64,000 nucleotides of DNA from Apophysomyces variabilis (taxonomy: Eukaryota; Mucoromycota; Mucoromycetes; Mucorales; Mucoraceae): the NCBI GenBank assembly GCA_002749535.1, contig MZZL01000134.1, positions 310,001 to 374,000 of the forward strand, given 5' to 3'. The first letter of the stretch is position 1. Every line of letters begins with the position of its first letter. The notes below the pieces were generated by a model. That model searched no databases, was not told where the DNA came from, and saw only the letters and a list, made by a program, of their open reading frames with translations. Shown here one piece after another: positions 47,093 to 58,164 of the stretch. The translations under genes and the position numbers were made by a program.

Positions 47093-48437
47093 CCTAATTA
47101 TGTAAGTATATCACTGTTGCTTTTCTTTTGCTTTGATAAATGCTAACTCCTACTGGTTACTTGAAGATGAAGGCCATTGTTTTTCTACCTTTTTCTGTTT
47201 CTTTTTCTTCCTTCGTCGCGAGAAATATTTGTCTAAAAACATTGCTTTTCTTTTCTTTGTTTTTTTTTCTTTCTTTACATTGTTGTAAATTCCCATTTTC
47301 TTTTATGGCCAGCAGAAAACTCATTATCGGTTAAATTTGCCGATAATAGCGTGGCTTTTTCACAAGGCGCAATGTCATATTTGGTAAGCGGGGATAATCT
47401 CATCCTCGTTCAGCGCAAAATATATGTTGTGTCCGGGTTTTGCCGGACAGAATTGCTTGTATATTGGGGAAAAGGTCTTCATTTGTTGTTATTGTGTTTT
47501 AGTGAAACGAGATGATGTGTATTTGGAACTTTTTATTGCACCGATCATGCATTTACTGTACGATCAGATTCCTCATGTGTTTTGCACTGCATACAGCCAA
47601 GCCCTTTTTTTTTTTTCGCGATGTTCCAAAATAAACCCAATCAATGCAATGACTGAAAATCCTTCTTTGGCCCCTGTCCCATGCAAAAAAAAAAGAGATA
47701 GCTCCGTATGACAGATCAAACCTTTTTTTCTGCAGGCTTGTAATTCCTCGGATGTGACCAGGCGGATCTTATAAGTTTGGCCCTTTTCTTACAACAGTAA
47801 AAAAGATTAAAAAAGATGAAAAGTCGGAGTGGTAAAGGTCTCCTTTTCTTTGGGATAAGTTAAACAATGCAATCAAGATAAAAGAAAGCCAAGCCGAAAA
47901 GAGGTGGTCTCTGCTTTCATTTGTTTTTACCGATGGTGCAACACAGGCAAAAAACAACAAATAACAAAGAGCACGGGTCTGCTATGGTAACTGGCACTTG
48001 GCAACGTATTTCTACTTTGTCAAGGAAAAAGAAGGTAGTAATGTTTGAATAAACTACTCGTTTTCCTTTTTTGTTTCCTTGCCCATCAAAAGCGCGTTGA
48101 ATTTCATCAAAACTAGTGCAATTTCATAAAGTGTTTTACTGTCAAACATGCTTAGAGATAAAAAAAATCATCATTAGCAATTATTTTGGCCAATTGGTTA
48201 GGTTCATGTAACGTTCATGTAACCATGTAACCATGAAAGCCCCCTCTCCTGACGACGGTCCGAAGGCGGTGTTGCAGCCGATGGTGATACAAGATAAAGG
48301 CGTGTTGATGTCATTTTCCTTTTGTTTTTTTTTTCTTTTTCTCTCTCTCTCTTTCTGTCTCTCTAATTCGTGAGAAGCGGGCCGCGTCTGAGAAATACCC
48401 AAAAAACTCAACATTCTGCCATCTTAAACCTTTGAAC
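47093..48437. other. Intergenic, bestrophin promoter
   Basis: T-rich 3' flank of the kinase gene and promoter of the bestrophin-like gene. ORFs here are short and compositionally biased. A CCAATTGG at 48191-48198 and a cluster of CATG repeats at 48206-48236 lie some 200-250 bp before the start codon. Confidence 0.5.
48191..48236. promoter_or_regulatory. CCAAT palindrome plus clustered CATG(TAAC) repeats
   Basis: CCAATTGG is followed by four CATG cores at 48206, 48217, 48225 and 48233, most in the form CATGTAAC. The spacing is 11, 8 and 8 bp. It looks like a composite binding site, but no factor is known for it. Confidence 0.35.
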
Positions 48438-50078
48438 ATGTTTGGTCATCCAATTCAACCTGACTTGCCACCAGGTTACCACACATCGCGATGGATCCGA
48501 AATTTGAAATCATACCCCGATCATCTCAGGTAAAATGCAAAAACAGAAAAGTGGGAGCAATGGTGAATAATGGACCATGTGACCGGGGTTACTTATGTAA
48601 TATCTTTGATATTGACGTTTGTTCCTAGGTGGAAAGGATCAGTAAGTTTGAACTAGAAAAAAAAAGAATATACTTTATTTTTATGCCGCCGTAATTCTGT
48701 ATACTAAGGAAACCATCACCCCATTACTGTTATTATTATCTATTACCACTATTATTATAATAATCTGTTAGGTCTGGCCTACCATTTTACCTATTGTGCT
48801 TATGATTGCCGGTTATACCTATGTGATTGCTGCTCTATATCTTGATTATGGTTATACCAACCTTGCATTAAGTAATTCAGTCGGTAAATATTTTTTTTCA
48901 TTTTTCATGCTCGGTCTGCGTTCATCCGGATCTTTCATACTCACTGCGTTTCTTTCTATTTTTAGTTCCTGCTTTATCTGTGGTTCTCGGTTTACTGCTT
49001 GCTTTTCGCGCCAATACATCCTATGCACGATACTACGAGGGTCGACAATTGTGGCAAGATCTGGCGAGTAATGTGAGGAATCTTTCACGATTGATCTGGT
49101 GCAGTATTCCGGAGCGTACACAAAATGACCATTTGGAAAAAATGCGATGCATGAAATTATTACTGGCCTTTGCTGTAGCCACGAAACATCATCTCCGAAA
49201 GGAATATGGTATTGATTACTTTGATTTGGACTATTTGTTGCCTCCCAATTGGGTTCCTGCTGCTGCGGATGATCAGGAACAGTATGGTACAGCGAATACT
49301 TCAACCAATCCTCTGGGTCAGCAGGAGCATGGACAAGGGCAAGGGCAAGAGCAGGGGCCATTGGCGGCGGCCACAGGAGATGATCCGAATGATTTGGCAA
49401 ATAAGAAGGATCGGTATGCGTCGGTACGTCGCCGCTTTGTCTCTGACGAGGATCTGCCGGATGAAGGTAACTCCGAGATGTCGTTGCCCCTGGAAATCCT
49501 ATTTCGTATGAGTCTGTATGTCCAGCAAGCCAAGGATGTCGGTAAGATCGACGGGATCTTTTCAGGTGTGATTATTTCCCATCTTAATTCGTTAAATGAT
49601 TGCCTGGCCGGATTGGAGCGTATTGTCAACACGCCGATCCCGGCTGTATACCATATTCATCTGTAAGTCTTTTTTTTCTTTTTGCATATAGAGAGATGGA
49701 GATGTATTAACTATTGAAAAAAGGAAACAATCACTGGCATTGTATTTACTTGCAATTCCCTTTACCTTGGTGGCCGAATTGAAATGGTGGATTGTGCCTA
49801 TCATTGTATTGGCCTCGTTTACTTTGCACGGCATTGACGCCATCGGTGCTCAAATTGGTAGGTTGAACGGGTAGAAACAAAAAAGGAAGGGAGAGAGAGA
49901 AATAAATACCATGACGCATTGACATGGTTCGTTTTTTTTTTTCATAGAAAACCCATTTGGTTACAATGACAACGATTTGCCATTGAACCAATTCTGTGAT
50001 TCACTACGAAAGGAAATTGAATTTATTGTCTATTTCTTGCCGTGTGAAACCGATAATGCGCTCATGACAGGCAATTAG
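48438..50078 (+). CDS. Bestrophin-like anion channel
   Basis: Six exons (48438-48529, 48629-48641, 48772-48883, 48966-49662, 49724-49857, 49948-50078) give 392 residues. It carries the bestrophin/UPF0187 pattern: SRWIRNLKSYPDHLRWKGSVW, first helix pair PTILPIVLMIAGYTYVIAAL and VPALSVVLGLLLAFRANTSYARYYEGR, the LWQDLASNVRNLSRL helix, LYLLAIPFTLVAELKWW, and the end motif ENPFGYNDNDLPL. Family members form pentameric chloride or other anion channels. A Gln/Gly/Asp-rich insert of about 60 residues (GQGQGQEQG) sits in the cytosolic part and is probably disordered. Exon 2 is a 13 bp microexon needed for RWKGS. The localisation (plasma membrane or organelle) is unknown. Confidence 0.9.
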
Positions 50079-51200
50079 AATAATAAACAAAGAGAAAAGA
50101 GAGAAGACAGAAAGTGTGCGTGCACTTGCATGTATCTTGATTCCTGGGTATTGTCACATGGCAACACAGATTGTTTATTTTGTTGCATGCCAAAGAGAGA
50201 AAAAAAAAGTGTCCTTTTTGACCAATTCATCCTCCAATTTTCCCACCCTATGAAAAAATATGTCATGTTTTTGATTAGACAGAAAGAGGAAAAACTTGAT
50301 TCAATTCACCTGAACATAGAAAAGAAAAAAAGAGGGTTCCTCGGCTTATGTGTGCACGGACAACCTATTTTACCCTTTTTGTTTTTATACCCGTGCGTTT
50401 CGTTCTCCCCAAGGAGAGAACAAAGAGAGAGACAGACAGAGAGGCCGAGAAAAAGTTTTCCTTTCAATCAAAAAAGATTGGACACATAGAAAATAAGGTG
50501 TTTTAAAAAATCAAGGAACGCTCGGTCGGTTCATTTTGAATGTGTTCCCGATCGGCCCTTTTTGCGTGTGAAGTGGACGGGGGAGGGTTAGGTTGGCATG
50601 GAGTTTTTCTTTTTTGTTTATTCAAATGTTCCCAACTCCCTAAACTTTTTTTGTTGTTTCTAACCAATATGTTTTCCATCAGCAAGACACACAGTTGGGA
50701 TGGTGATATATATATATTAAATATATATATAAAGAGAGACATAGCAACAAACATGCATGAGGGAAAAAGAAAAAGAAAAAAAAATAAACAAGGTTTTTCC
50801 AAAAGTGCGCGCGGGAAGTTCCTGAGGGCGGAGGTCTCAGAAGCGCTTATTTTTTTTTTCTTGTGTTGATGAATGTTTATTGGTTCGTTTCAATCCGACC
50901 AGTGCTTTGGTATAGGTGTTACAAGGTGATGGAACTGGACCCGATTACCATATTTGAACCACCCCTTTTTTCTCTTTTTCGTCATTGGAAGGTTGTCCTG
51001 GAATCACATTACAACAAACCCTAAAAAAATATATATATAATACAAAGTCAGCTTTACCACTCGGGTCCGGATGTACACCGATAATTGAGATATAACTTGT
51101 AATAATTTTTGTAGTTCTGTTTCTCTCTCTTTCCCTCCTTTTTTTTTCTTTCCTTTCCTTGTTTATATATATATATATAGTTTTCTTTTTCTTCTTTTGT
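50079..51200. other. Intergenic, promoter of the double zinc-cluster gene
   Basis: No gene seen. AT repeats at about 50706-50731 and 51165-51178, and C/T-rich tracts just before ATG 51201. Confidence 0.5.
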
Positions 51201-52475
51201 ATGCCACCTAATCCACCAACCAATCGTAAATTATCCAGTCCTAACCCGAACCGAAACTTGCTTGTGGAACGTTGCTCATCCCTTCGGGCCTGCGAGCCGT
51301 GCAAGCGTAGAAAAAGACTTTGCAATGGCCAAAGACCCTGCACCCACTGTGTGGATGCCAATATGGACTGTGTCTACAGTGTTGTTTCTGATCACCCCCG
51401 GAGTGTGTTCACCACAACCAATGCACGACGATTGAGCAGTGGTTCGGCATGCGAAACTTGTCGTCGTAGAAAAACAAAATGTGACGGAGGGAGCCCTTGT
51501 AGTTTCTGTGCCTCCAACGGCATTGAATGTGTCAACAATTCAGAACGACGAAAACGCTCCATTGCAGCAGCTGCAGCGGCCGCCCCCGCCGATCATGAAG
51601 CCATGGACAGAATCGAAGACCGTCTAAGACGCATCGAAAAACTTATGACAGCATTCACCCCCAGTCCACTCTCACAAAGCACTTCCTTCTCCGAAGAGAG
51701 CGACAAAGGAGGCCAGGTGTCTGGAACAGCAGCCTTTCGGAAACTCTCCTCACCTCACCCACCCCCACCCCCCCAGATCATCAGACCCCACCGCCATTCC
51801 GTCCAAGGCATCAGTGTGGCCAAAGAACAAGCTGAACTACGTTCGGCCTTCGCCGCTGCACGCAAAGGTAAGAAAAAGACAATGATGAAATCAATGATAG
51901 ACTTTGCTCATGATGCATCATTCCATCTATCTTCAGACAAGGAAGGACGTTATGCAACACCACCAAACAGTAGTAGCAACGGCATCAATAACAATAACAA
52001 CAGCAACAGTAAACTACCTTTTTCACCACCTTCGTCTTCCCCTCCACCTCCTCCACCGCTATCACCTACTCGACCAGGGTTGATCCTACGACAGAATTCG
52101 TCACAACATGCTGCCGGACCTTTGACTTCTTCGATGCTCAATCTCTCACTTTCTCCTTCTTCCTCTACATCGTCGACATCCACGATGCTTCCACATATGC
52201 AATCATCGATTTCTTCCGATACCGGTCTCTTTGGATCGTCGCCTAAAAATAACGATCATAACGATTGGAAAACGATTCCAAGTTTGATGGGTAAGTTAAT
52301 CCCTATTCAAGTAACGCTTTTTCTCATTTATCCATGATTTGTTTTAGATCAACTGTCAAAACGAACATTTGCTACCACAGCGTTAGACTGTACCATGCAT
52401 TATCCTATCTATCCTATTACCTCCTCCTCTCGTCCTATGCCCACTGGTACAGCCGCTGAAGCCACTCTCCAATAG
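51201..52475 (+). CDS. Transcription factor with two tandem Zn2Cys6 clusters
   Basis: Three exons (51201-51867, 51937-52290, 52348-52475) give 382 residues. Two complete binuclear zinc clusters lie in the first 120 residues: ACEPCKRRKRLCNGQRPCTHC...DC and ACETCRRRKTKCDGGSPCSFC...EC, about 50 residues apart. A short coiled coil follows (MDRIEDRLRRIEKLM). The rest is Ser/Pro/Asn-rich low complexity with no Fungal_trans domain. Fungal Zn2Cys6 factors normally have one cluster, so this one may bind DNA as a monomer with two half-sites. The first intron (51868-51936) is 69 bp, a multiple of three without an in-frame stop, so retention would add 23 residues. The start at 51201 follows a T-rich leader. 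Confidence 0.88.
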
Positions 52476-53845
52476 CAAGGAAGGGCACCAAAAAAAAAAT
52501 CAAAAAATCATCGAAAAGTCAAAAGCGAGCTATTTATTTATTTTGTTACTTTAAAAACTTTTAGGTTACATGTTTTCCTTTTCTCTTTTTTTCTTCTTTT
52601 TTTTTCTCCTTTCGCCATTGAACTAAAACACAAAAACAATGAATGATTATCTATAAGAAAAAGAGGAAAGAGTAAATGTATCTTAAGTCTTCTATGGGCG
52701 ATCACACCAGACAAACAGATAGACGGTTACGCAGTGCTTTATGCATTTCAATGATTTGAGTTCGAACGGTCTTGTCTCCTTTCCTTTTGACTGTCCCCTA
52801 AAAGAAAAACGGCGTTGTATTCGGATGTTTCATTTCCATTTTGCCATGGCAATCCCGGAGATAAGGAAATCGGCACACAAGGTTTTTCTTTCTCCCTTGC
52901 GCGCAAGAACCTGGTGTTCGTTTCCTGCATCGATCTTAATTTGTGCTTGGACCAAGTTCTTCATTGTCCAAATTGATAACAAAAAAAAAGGAGAAGAGGA
53001 AGGAGCCTCTTATGCAAGAGAGAAATGTGATAATGATGACAGAGAAAAGAAAAGACCTCGGAACTAAATGACATTTAACGCTCATCGGCTTGGCTCTATC
53101 CGATCCCGATTTTCTACCCTTCCGGCCCCTCTCTGCTCATTTTTCCCATTGCCCTTGCAGGAATGAATCGGGGGAAGTTTTATGGGCAGAGAAACAGCCA
53201 GCTACGAAAGAAAAAGAGACAGTCGCATTCTTCCCAGCTGACTTGATCTCTAGAAGAATACAATGTACAAACCACCGTAATCCACAGCATGATGATATAG
53301 TGAAAAAAAAAGACTTGATTTTGCATCTAACGTTGATCATTCCTTAAATGTCATCGGTAAGGTCCGCGAAAGATGGACGGCGTAATATTCAAGTCCGATA
53401 GAGAGACAGCGATGGCATCAAGGTAATATAAGAAGAACAACCACCTTTTTCTTTCTATAGCTAGAATGAAGCTGACTTGTTTAGCAAGCAGATCATATTG
53501 CTTTAGTTTGTATAATAGGTAGATATTGGGACGAGTTGAAGGCAACCCATTGTTTCTCCCCGCTTGCTCTTTTCCCCTCCATGTCCTACATTTATCAGAC
53601 CAGAAAACGTAGTACATGCCCGACAAGATGAACGGGGATTACACAATCTCTGAGATCATGGGACCTTGTTCAAAGCAAAGCCGTATAAAATCACTGCTTC
53701 GTGAGAAAGAAAAAAAATGAATATTGGCATGTGACAATGATCGGTCCCATTTATCCACGGATCGTGTGTAGCACGATAAAGATGTGTGCAACGTGAGGTC
53801 ATGGATAATACAATCCATTCTTGCCAATACCTGTTCATATTCCAT

Positions 53846-53846
<1 letters not shown>

Positions 53847-53903
<57 letters not shown>

Positions 53904-53912
53904 TGTGTGTGT
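53847..53912. repeat. Compound (CT)20(GT)13 microsatellite
   Basis: About 20 CT units run directly into about 13 GT units. Likely polymorphic between strains. Confidence 0.95.
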
Positions 53913-54151
53913 CTGCGTAGATAGTTACATGCTAAATTCATGAGGATGTGTTGGCATAGAATTAGTTTTGTCTTTATCCCTCCATCAATAAAAAGAAAAT
54001 GAATAAGTAATGATTTGCATGAACCTTTGAATCCTATCTGTACATCCTTGTCTGCACAAGTTGGAAAAAGGCATATGTCTGAAGCGGATGGATCTCATTA
54101 TAGATATGAGGCATTATCCTATGGATCTTGTGGGTTTCCACAGACAACAAC

Positions 54152-54178
54152 AAAGAGAGAGAGAGAGAGAGAGAGAGT
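54152..54178. repeat. GA microsatellite
   Basis: About 13 GA units, 130 bp upstream of the RAD51 start. Confidence 0.9.
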
Positions 54179-54309
54179 ATATAGTCTGTTTGCTTGGCGA
54201 AACTTCCATACAATGGGTAATTTATCTTTGTTTGACGAGTCCAGTTACCCTTCGTTATGCCATTTTTTGAGCAGTCCTTTTTTGTTTTCCTTTTCTTCTT
54301 CAACAATTG

Positions 54310-55957
54310 ATGACTTTGCGTCGATCCTCGTTCAGTAGCCTATCCATGGATGCCCTTGATTTGGAGGAGAAACCGGGTGGTGAATACTCTCAAGCTCCAG
54401 AGGATGAGAATGAAAGCGACGCAGCAATCATCCTCGTGGATAAGTTACAAGTAAATGATCAATGCAAAAGACACGGATGCCTTTCCTTTTGGTTTTCTTT
54501 TTAAAGCTGAAAGTTACTAGTCTTACGGCATTGCTGCGGGTGATATCAAGAAGTTGAAGGAGGCAGGCTATTTCACGGTGGAGGCTATTGCCTATACACC
54601 TAAGAAAACACTGAGTAGCATTAAAGGCCTTTCTGAGAATAAGATCGAGAAGATAATGAAAGAAGGTAAGCAGCATACACCTTGCTCACAAGGAACATGT
54701 CCATCAATTCCGAAAGCAAAAAGCCGCAAACCAGATCCGTATCGGATTTACTACAGCCATGGAAATCCATCATCGTCGTAGCCAGTTGATCCATATCACC
54801 ACAGGATCAAAGGATCTTGATCGTCTCTTGGGTGGTAAATACTGGTTTTGCTGATCGGATACAGCTTTAATTTTGTATGAACAAAAAAAAAGGTGGCATT
54901 GAGACAGGATCCATCACTGAATTGTTTGGTGAGTTTCGAACTGGAAAAACACAGCTATGTCACATGTTGGCTGTTACATGCCAAGTAAGAATGGAAGAAA
55001 AAGAAGGACAAGAATACAAAACTGATGGGTTTCGTCCGCTCACTTTTTCCTCTCTATTGCAATGCTCCAAGTTACCTATTGCCTCTGGAGGTGCCGAAGG
55101 AAAGTGTCTCTACATTGATACGGAAGGTACCTTTCGTCCCAATCGCATCTTATCCTCCGCCACGAGGTGAGAACTACCTCCTCTTTTCATTAAAGAAAAG
55201 GTTTGTTTCTGCGACGTTCCATTTTAACAAACGAGGGGAAAAGATTTGGTATGGATAGTGAAGAAACGTTGAACAACATTGCCTGCGCCAGAGCATACAA
55301 TTCCGACCACCAAAGTGCGTTGCTTCTGGAAGCATCTGCTATGATGGCAGAAGCCAGGTACGTCAGCCTGTCTCGTTTGCCTCGCCTTTTTTTTTAGTTG
55401 CAATTTTTTTTGTAATGCTTTCTTTGATTTACAAGATTCTCTTTGTTGGTTGTGGATAGTGCTATTGCACTATATCGTACGGACTATTCAGGTCGTGGTG
55501 AATTATCCGCACGTCAAATGCATCTGGCTCGTTTTATGAGGAGTCTACAACGATTGACTGACGAGGTAACGCTGAGTGAAGAGGGGCGCAAGCAAAAAAA
55601 AAATTGGAGGCTAACCAACATTGGGTGCGATTTATCTCCTTTTTCTTTCCTTTAGTTTGGTGTGGCTGTGGTTATTACAAACCACGTTGTTGCGCAACCA
55701 GATGGTGCGGCTGCCATGTTTAATGCCGATCCCAAAAAGCCAACTGGTGGTAATATAGTGGCCCATGCGTCCTGTACCAGGTTAAAGATGGAGAAAATCG
55801 ATCTGTTTCCACTGACTGTATGGAATGCTTTAGACTCTACCTGCGCAAGGGCAGAGGAGAGAATCGGATCTGCAAAATATACGATTCCCCCTCGTTACCC
55901 GAAAATGAGACAATGTTTGCCATTCGTGAAGATGGAATTGGCGATGTCCAAGATTAG
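54310..55957 (+). CDS. RAD51: Rad51 recombinase
   Basis: Nine exons (54310-54450, 54521-54665, 54724-54834, 54893-54984, 55072-55166, 55244-55357, 55436-55565, 55656-55780, 55834-55957) give 358 residues, or 345 if the second ATG at 54349 is used. Order of motifs: helix-hairpin-helix ([30 protein letters not shown]), [19 protein letters not shown], Walker [20 protein letters not shown], Walker [28 protein letters not shown], loop 2 [19 protein letters not shown] and the C-terminal [16 protein letters not shown]. It forms filaments on single-stranded DNA for homologous recombination in the nucleus. The linker after the hairpin reads [10 protein letters not shown] where most relatives have LVPMGFTTA. 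All catalytic residues are present. Confidence 0.95.
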
Positions 55958-56232
55958 AATGAAAAAATCATTAACGCCCCTAGCAGCTTCTCGCTTCAAA
56001 TGATGTACGATTATGACATCTTAAAAAGATTTAGGATCTATTAGGTCTTTTCCCGAATCCTCCGAGTATCTATTGCAAGAAACACGCCAAACTGATGGAA
56101 TCAGAGAGAAAATAAAAAGAAAGCAATTGGTATTTTGCGCTTTGATAACTTCTCCTTTCGTATCTAACTGGACAAACCAACAATCATGGAAACTTGTAAA
56201 TGAGAATCAGGAGCCATTCCATAAGGGTCATT

Positions 56233-57283
56233 TTAGAACAATTTGCTGTAAATCACCAACACAATTAGTGCAATAAGGATCAGAATAATGGCTGCAGTAA
56301 TCATCTTATTTGTAGCCATGCTTGAATAGGACGATTAGTGCCAGCCATAGGGTATACACCATATAAGAAGAGCACTTACCGACGGGCCATGCCTTTCAGT
56401 GTCCTTGATGCTTTGTCAATGTAAGAATCCGCTTCAGCAAGCTAACATCGCGTGAACAAAGAAATAAGTATTCGTCCTGTCTTCTGTTTAAGGTTATCTT
56501 TAAGTCCTACCGTATCTCTTGCGCGTGTTATTGTTTCTCGCTGGCCCTTGAGTGTACTCAAGATATTAATGCCGATGCCTTCTGTTTCCAAAGCCAGACG
56601 ATGACTCTCTTCCAAACGTCGACTGGATTCCCCGAGACGTTCTGTACCACTTAACAGTCGTTGACGTTGATCCATAGTGGATGCATCCAAATCGCCATTA
56701 TAATCACCTAGGCCACCCAAAAGTTCTTCACGATCACTTGACTTTGGTGCAACGGCCGTTGCCCTTCGCTAATTTTCGATTGGACAAACTGAGTTCATCT
56801 CATTCTACGCACAATTCCTTTTGTTATTGTTGCTATTTACCAAATCTCTCTTCAAGGTTTCGCATTCAGACTTGTGTAACCTCAACTTCGCTTGTAGACG
56901 TGTTCTTGACGGTGCAGGGATGTTCACTATTTCAAGTTCCATTTGTCCAATCTAAAGAAAGTTCAACCAGACCCCGGGTCAGCAAAAAGAACGAAAAGAA
57001 AGGATGGAAAGCGCAATATGCTTGTATGATAAGATACTCAACGATTTCGTCCGCTTCGTCTATTTCTCGTTCGATAGCACGAATGGTAGCCTTTCTTTCC
57101 TCTGCCAAGAGAATGTGTTTTAACGCCATAAGATCTTTTGAAAGTTGGCATTCATTGCTTGCATTTACCTCCGGATTGGTTGGGAACATGCTGCTCAATC
57201 TTTGCCTTTATCGAGACAAACAAAGTTTGAAATTCCTGCTCGTAGCTTGTGAAAAGTTCTGATCCTCCTGCAGACGATGCCAT
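56233..57283 (-). CDS. VTI1: Vti1-type SNARE
   Basis: Six exons (57169-57283, 57043-57101, 56841-56951, 56511-56768, 56380-56441, 56233-56320) give 230 residues. N-terminal three-helix domain: ELFTSYEQEFQTLF, SGEERKATIRAIEREIDEAD, MELEIVNIPAPSRTRLQAKLR. The SNARE helix (RQRLLSGTERLGESSRRLEES, then ETEGIGINILSTLKGQRETI with the central Gln) and tail anchor (MITAAIILILIALIVLVIYSKLF) complete it. Vti1 is a Qb-SNARE for Golgi, endosome and vacuole fusion. The second intron uses the unusual donor GTTGAG; the first acceptor was chosen because it gives the conserved EERKATIR. Confidence 0.93.
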
Positions 57284-58164
57284 GATAGTATGGGACAAAA
57301 GAGGTTGAATAGCCGTAAAACGTTCTGGGCGGGCCACGAAAAGTCTGCGCTGTTTCCAGTGATTCGCTGGTCACGAACTTGAAGAGAAGATGACAGCCAA
57401 TCAAAGAGGTTCCCTTGCGCCGGAATATTTTCCTTCTTTTTGCATTGTTTACTTTGCAACTCTATCAGTAACCGCACCACTCACAGGAAACTTTGGAAAT
57501 GGGTTGTTTTTGTTTACTGTCATTTAGAGAACATAATATAATTTGGTACAATGGAATGGAAAACACAGAGATAGCTTATTCTTCGAGACCCAGTTTTAAC
57601 TTCGCAGATGCAAAAGAAAGCCGCACCTTGCCATTTCCTTTTAGCAACCATGGGTACGAAAATGGTACTAGAGGGGCGGAAATGATAGGCTGTGATCGAG
57701 GAAACAAGCGATTAAACAATTTTTCTAGTGGAAATGTTGGAAGCGTAGCGTTGTTTCCCGGGTTTCAGAATAGACTACTTCCGGAAATCTTTGAAGTTGG
57801 TCACAATGCAGAAAGTGGGTTTGAGACAAGCAAGGAGCTATTTTCTTTCCTTATTGGGAACTCGATCTTCCCATTATAGGACAAGCTATACCAGGAATAC
57901 TTTGCTAAAGCTGGCTACTGTGGGGTTATGTGGATGACGCTGTACTATGCTCATGAGGCTACAATCGCACTGCACTGTAATCCCAAGGTTAAATTAAGCA
58001 ATAGGGATAGGAAAGGCGACCGAGCTCCCCACCGGAAAGTGAAGCAGTCACTCGTGATTTTTCATAAGCGGAAAGACTGAACATTCGTCACTCAGGGGGA
58101 ACTCAAGGGCACACCTATTTCCCTCAGTTCCATGGCTTTAGAGAGCCATTACCAGTAGACGTCC
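57284..58164. other. Intergenic, divergent Vti1 and CLASP promoters
   Basis: An 880 bp divergent region. An ORF at 57499-57879 (+) of 126 residues has no domain, signal or splice support, and is considered doubtful. Nothing else seen. Confidence 0.45.

Larger units (their letters stand above)
52476..54309. other. Intergenic with microsatellites
   Basis: About 1.8 kb, 3' flank of the zinc-cluster gene and promoter of RAD51. Small ORFs show no domain. It holds the compound (CT)n(GT)n repeat at 53847-53912 and a GA repeat at 54152-54178. Confidence 0.5.

Noticed and set aside
57499..57879. 126-residue ORF between Vti1 and CLASP
   Set aside because: Single exon without recognisable features in a divergent promoter; kept only as a remark in the intergenic entry.
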